Positions 61,483 through 64,000 of a DNA stretch of 64,000 nt are shown piece after piece. The notes under the pieces are model-generated. The model was not told the origin of the DNA. It saw nothing but the letters and a program-made list of their open reading frames with translations, and did no database searches. This DNA comes from Euryodendron excelsum (lineage: Eukaryota; Streptophyta; Magnoliopsida; Ericales; Pentaphylacaceae): assembly GCA_033060915.1 (NCBI GenBank), contig CM065389.1:7386001-7450000 (forward strand). The letters run 5' to 3'. The position numbers and the translations under genes are program-made. Every line of letters starts with the position of its first letter. Position 1 is the stretch's first letter.

Positions 61483-62240
61483 CTAGATTATCAAAAATAT
61501 TCGATGACCAAAAGAAAAGATCCCGATATCACAAAGTGTATTGAATATGCGATTTTGCATGGATCCAGCAGCAGCAACGAGTGAAACAACCAGGCAAGTC
61601 CAGCTCAGGATTTTCAGCCATATCCAAGTGAAGGAAAACTTGGGCATTTTTGACTGCACGATGTACATTTCTATGGGGAAATACACAGTCAATGGATAAA
61701 ACGACACTGCCCCAATCAAGCCCAAGAAATCGTTGAAGAAAGGGAATATCATGGCAACCACCGCTGTCACTATTACGTAGAGTGTTCTCCACACCAATCT
61801 GAAGAAGTTGATGTAATAAGCTCCGCAGAATGGGATGTTAAGGCCATACTCGTTTGTTATGAACTTGCTTTCGGGCCAGCGCCTGTGGCAACGAGTCTCT
61901 ACGAAGCCAAATATAGGCTGGGCAAATACCTGCAGGTATGCCAATTGCTTCCAAAATATGTGAGGAATGGTTCTCTGCTCATTTTACGTTATATCTGATA
62001 GAATTTTTTGTACCTGGTAGCCGCCAATTAAGTGGACAGCGATGCAAATATTGGCAAAGTCGATTTGCCAGAAGGGATCGTAGAAGCCGAATCCGGTGAG
62101 GAAGTTTCCCGGCGCGTTATTTCCGAAAGCAGCGTAGCCGACGCAACCGCACAGACGTAGAACAGGGTGGTGGTGGAAACTCCCATGAGTGAAGCCTTCT
62201 TCATCACTTTGTTCTCGGGAGGATATGATCTCAGTGTGTC
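61483..62240 (-). pseudogene. Amino acid permease (AAP) 3' half, decayed
   Basis: Minus-strand exons at 62240-62014 and 61929-61483 encode the C-terminal half of an AAP transporter: DTLRSYPPENKVMKKASLMG, then after a frameshift the text for GYAAFGNNAPGNFLTGFGFY and FANICIAVHLIGGYQ, then VFAQPIFGFVE, YYINFFRLVWRTLYVIVTAV, FPFFNDFLGLIGAVSFYPLT and YFPIEMYIVQSKMPKFSFTW. Four or five membrane segments remain. One base is missing at about 62150 (in the usual FYVLCGC motif), the exons for the N-terminal half are absent, and the last residues after AAGSM do not match the family. AAPs are plasma-membrane proton/amino acid symporters of about 480 residues. The window order suggests descent from an AAP8/AAP1-type gene. 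Confidence 0.9.
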
Positions 62241-62671
62241 CTGCATTTCATATGGGTTCAATTCCACTAATATGTCCAACAATTCTCTCATATTCTCAAC
62301 TTCAATGGCATTTTTTTTTTTTTAACTTTCAATTTCTTGTTTGTTTGTGTTTTGATTCTATTCTTGTATGGGTCGTATGGTGCAAGAAAGTACCTCCTGG
62401 GTTAAGACAATGTTCTGGACCTATTTTGAGCCGGGGCCTGTTTGATTCATGCAAATTTCATGCACCCTAAGTACCACACCAGAAACACAGGGTTTGGGCT
62501 CTGCCAAAACATGTTCTTGGGAGGAATAGTTTGGTATTTATGATGAGATATGCTCGGATGTCCACACAACAATCCAAACAAAACCTGTAATCTATGAGGT
62601 GACACATACAAGAATAGAATCAAAACACAAACAAACAAGAAATTGACAACTGTAATGGGAACTTGCATGGG
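62241..62671. other. Junction region between AAP fragment and duplication
   Basis: Where the upstream AAP exons should be, there is a short intron-like tail followed by a T-rich stretch and a 42-base perfect inverted repeat. The minus frame at 62447-62668 is not recognised. Confidence 0.5.
62329..62646. repeat. Perfect 42-bp inverted repeat
   Basis: The left arm 62329-62370 (begins tcaatttcttgtttgtttgt) and the right arm 62605-62646 are exact reverse complements, separated by 234 bases of unrelated sequence. The right arm runs directly into a 27-base word that also occurs in both duplication copies. Confidence 0.92.
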
Positions 62672-64000
62672 TCAAGAAAATTTAGGGGGAAAGAGAGAGC
62701 GTTGGATTTGTATTATCCAAAAAAGTCATCCTTTTGACTCTTTTTTTCTCTTTCTATTCAATCTTCATTTTTAAGTTGACAACTGTAATGGGAACTTGCA
62801 TGTTTCCATTAGTGTGTTTAATTGACTAGGAGCTCACCAGATTCAGCTAAATAGAACAATAATGGTTGCCTTTTACTTTGAAATCGAATCAGAACATAAG
62901 CTTTTGACTTTTGCCTCCTTGCTTTCCATGAAACAAAATGTGTAATATGTCCCAATCACTCATGGTATTAGCCATCTAATGTAGTGGGATTCTTGGCTGT
63001 AGCCTGTAGGTGTATTAGGTACATCACAATTATAAACTTGTACATTTCTTCAATTTTTTTTTAATAAATTAAAAGGTCAAAGATATGGAGAAAAAACCGG
63101 ATGAGTTGAACAAATAACCATAGAGATAAGTAGAGACACATCAATCACTAGAACCCTGCACCTCATTCATAAACGGTACCTTATGTACTTTGAAAACTTT
63201 TTGAACTATTTATAAGCGAAATGAGTGATATTATACAAACATAATTTTCATACAGCGTTATGTGTCTTAATGATAGTCTTTCACTTTAAAAAAAAACTCA
63301 TCATAATAGTATTTAATTACAAAACTGTCATTATCACATCATTCTCATGATTTTTTTTTTGTTGCTAATCAGGTATTCAGACCAGTTTGCGCACACCTTA
63401 ATTAATCTCGGGGTTTATGTAGTTCCCTTGTCTTACACAAATCAGATAATTACTTGGCTAAAGACTTTGGAGTGGTCCCTAGAAGTTGATAGTACTTGAA
63501 CCTGAGATGTTGGAGGAAGCCGAATCCTAAGTCCCAAGTCTTGACCACTAGGTCAATCCGTTGGAGTTTCATTCTTGTGATTATTTTTATATGAATTTTC
63601 TATAAAAATAGTATTTTTCAAATGAAATACATCCTTGTTAACAGTGCTTGTATGATATTCCAAAGTTATAGTTTTTAAATTTTGTCCATAGTAATGTGAG
63701 ATTGATACCAAGCTTGGGGTGCACTAATTGGGTCTTGAAAGTACAAATCTTCAGCGGCGCATAACTTTTTGTGATTGTCTAAATGATGGGTTTTTATTCA
63801 CCTCACCCGGCTGAGGCTTACCCTTTCCTTGTAAATGATGGTTTTGTAAGGGATATGCTTCTAGCAAGTTCAACCACGATGCATGTATAACTTCTTTTTA
63901 TTTTTAATACTAAAATCAAAGCACAAAGGAACTAAAAAAAGGTTAGGAGATGCATCCACCTTTTCTTTTCTTTTTTTTGGTGCTAAAGAAAAAAGCACTA
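62672..64000. repeat. Segmental duplication, copy 2 (reaches window end)
   Basis: Direct counterpart of 54739-56480 with scattered substitutions and small indels and without the 470-base MITE. The similarity reaches about 63910 and may continue, since the window ends in 'gctaaagaaaaaagcacta', which matches about 56455-56475 in copy 1. No gene is seen. Confidence 0.9.
63485..63570 (-). mobile_element. tRNA-derived SINE-like segment
   Basis: On the minus strand, 'tgacctagtggtcaag' fits the Pol III A box and 'ggttcaagtact' the B box, about 45 bases apart. This is the arrangement of tRNA-derived SINEs. The corresponding segment of copy 1 is more eroded. No tRNA cloverleaf can be drawn. Confidence 0.5.

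Overview
The window is nuclear DNA from a eudicot plant. The evidence is spliced genes with GT-AG introns, plant-only families (EPFL peptide, plastid ribosomal protein PSRP6, DUF1005, RCD1/SRO), AT-rich spacers full of MITE-like repeats, and decayed LINE and LTR retrotransposons. The species cannot be named from the sequence. Exon joins were worked out by hand from splice sites and reading-frame continuity; every gene model called intact closes in frame.

Layout: (1) 0.77-1.43 kb (+), a secreted cysteine-rich peptide gene most like EPFL2. (2) 1.4-9.0 kb, repeat-rich spacer with a duplicated leader-like segment. (3) 9.1-20.8 kb (+), an eight-exon CCHC zinc-knuckle/PSP-domain gene, the plant ZCCHC8 type; its long introns hold LINE fragments. 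(4) 21.9-25.7 kb (-), ERG28, a small membrane scaffold of sterol C4-demethylation. (5) 25.7-29.9 kb, very AT-rich spacer with a possible solo LTR. (6) 29.9-31.8 kb (-), a two-exon DUF1005 gene. (7) 35.0-35.3 kb (+), single-exon plastid ribosomal protein PSRP6. (8) 36.9-41.6 kb (-), a ten-exon inositol-tetrakisphosphate 1-kinase, closest to ITPK3. (9) 44.96-47.29 kb, an LTR retrotransposon derivative with target-site duplication, two LTRs and a dead gag. (10) 52.4-54.4 kb (-), a four-exon WWE-PARP-RST gene of the RCD1/SRO family. (11) 54.7-64.0 kb, two direct copies of a segmental duplication around a decayed amino acid permease (AAP) fragment at 61.5-62.2 kb.

The genes are independent housekeeping, signalling or stress genes and do not form one pathway. 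The order ERG28 - DUF1005 - AAP fragment, all on the minus strand, matches from memory the Arabidopsis order AT1G10030 - AT1G10020 - AT1G10010 (AAP8), so this part looks like an old conserved block with a decayed AAP end. I found no convincing previously undescribed system. The most unusual material is the duplication/inverted-repeat/AAP-pseudogene complex at the right end and the gag with apparent C-to-T nonsense changes.
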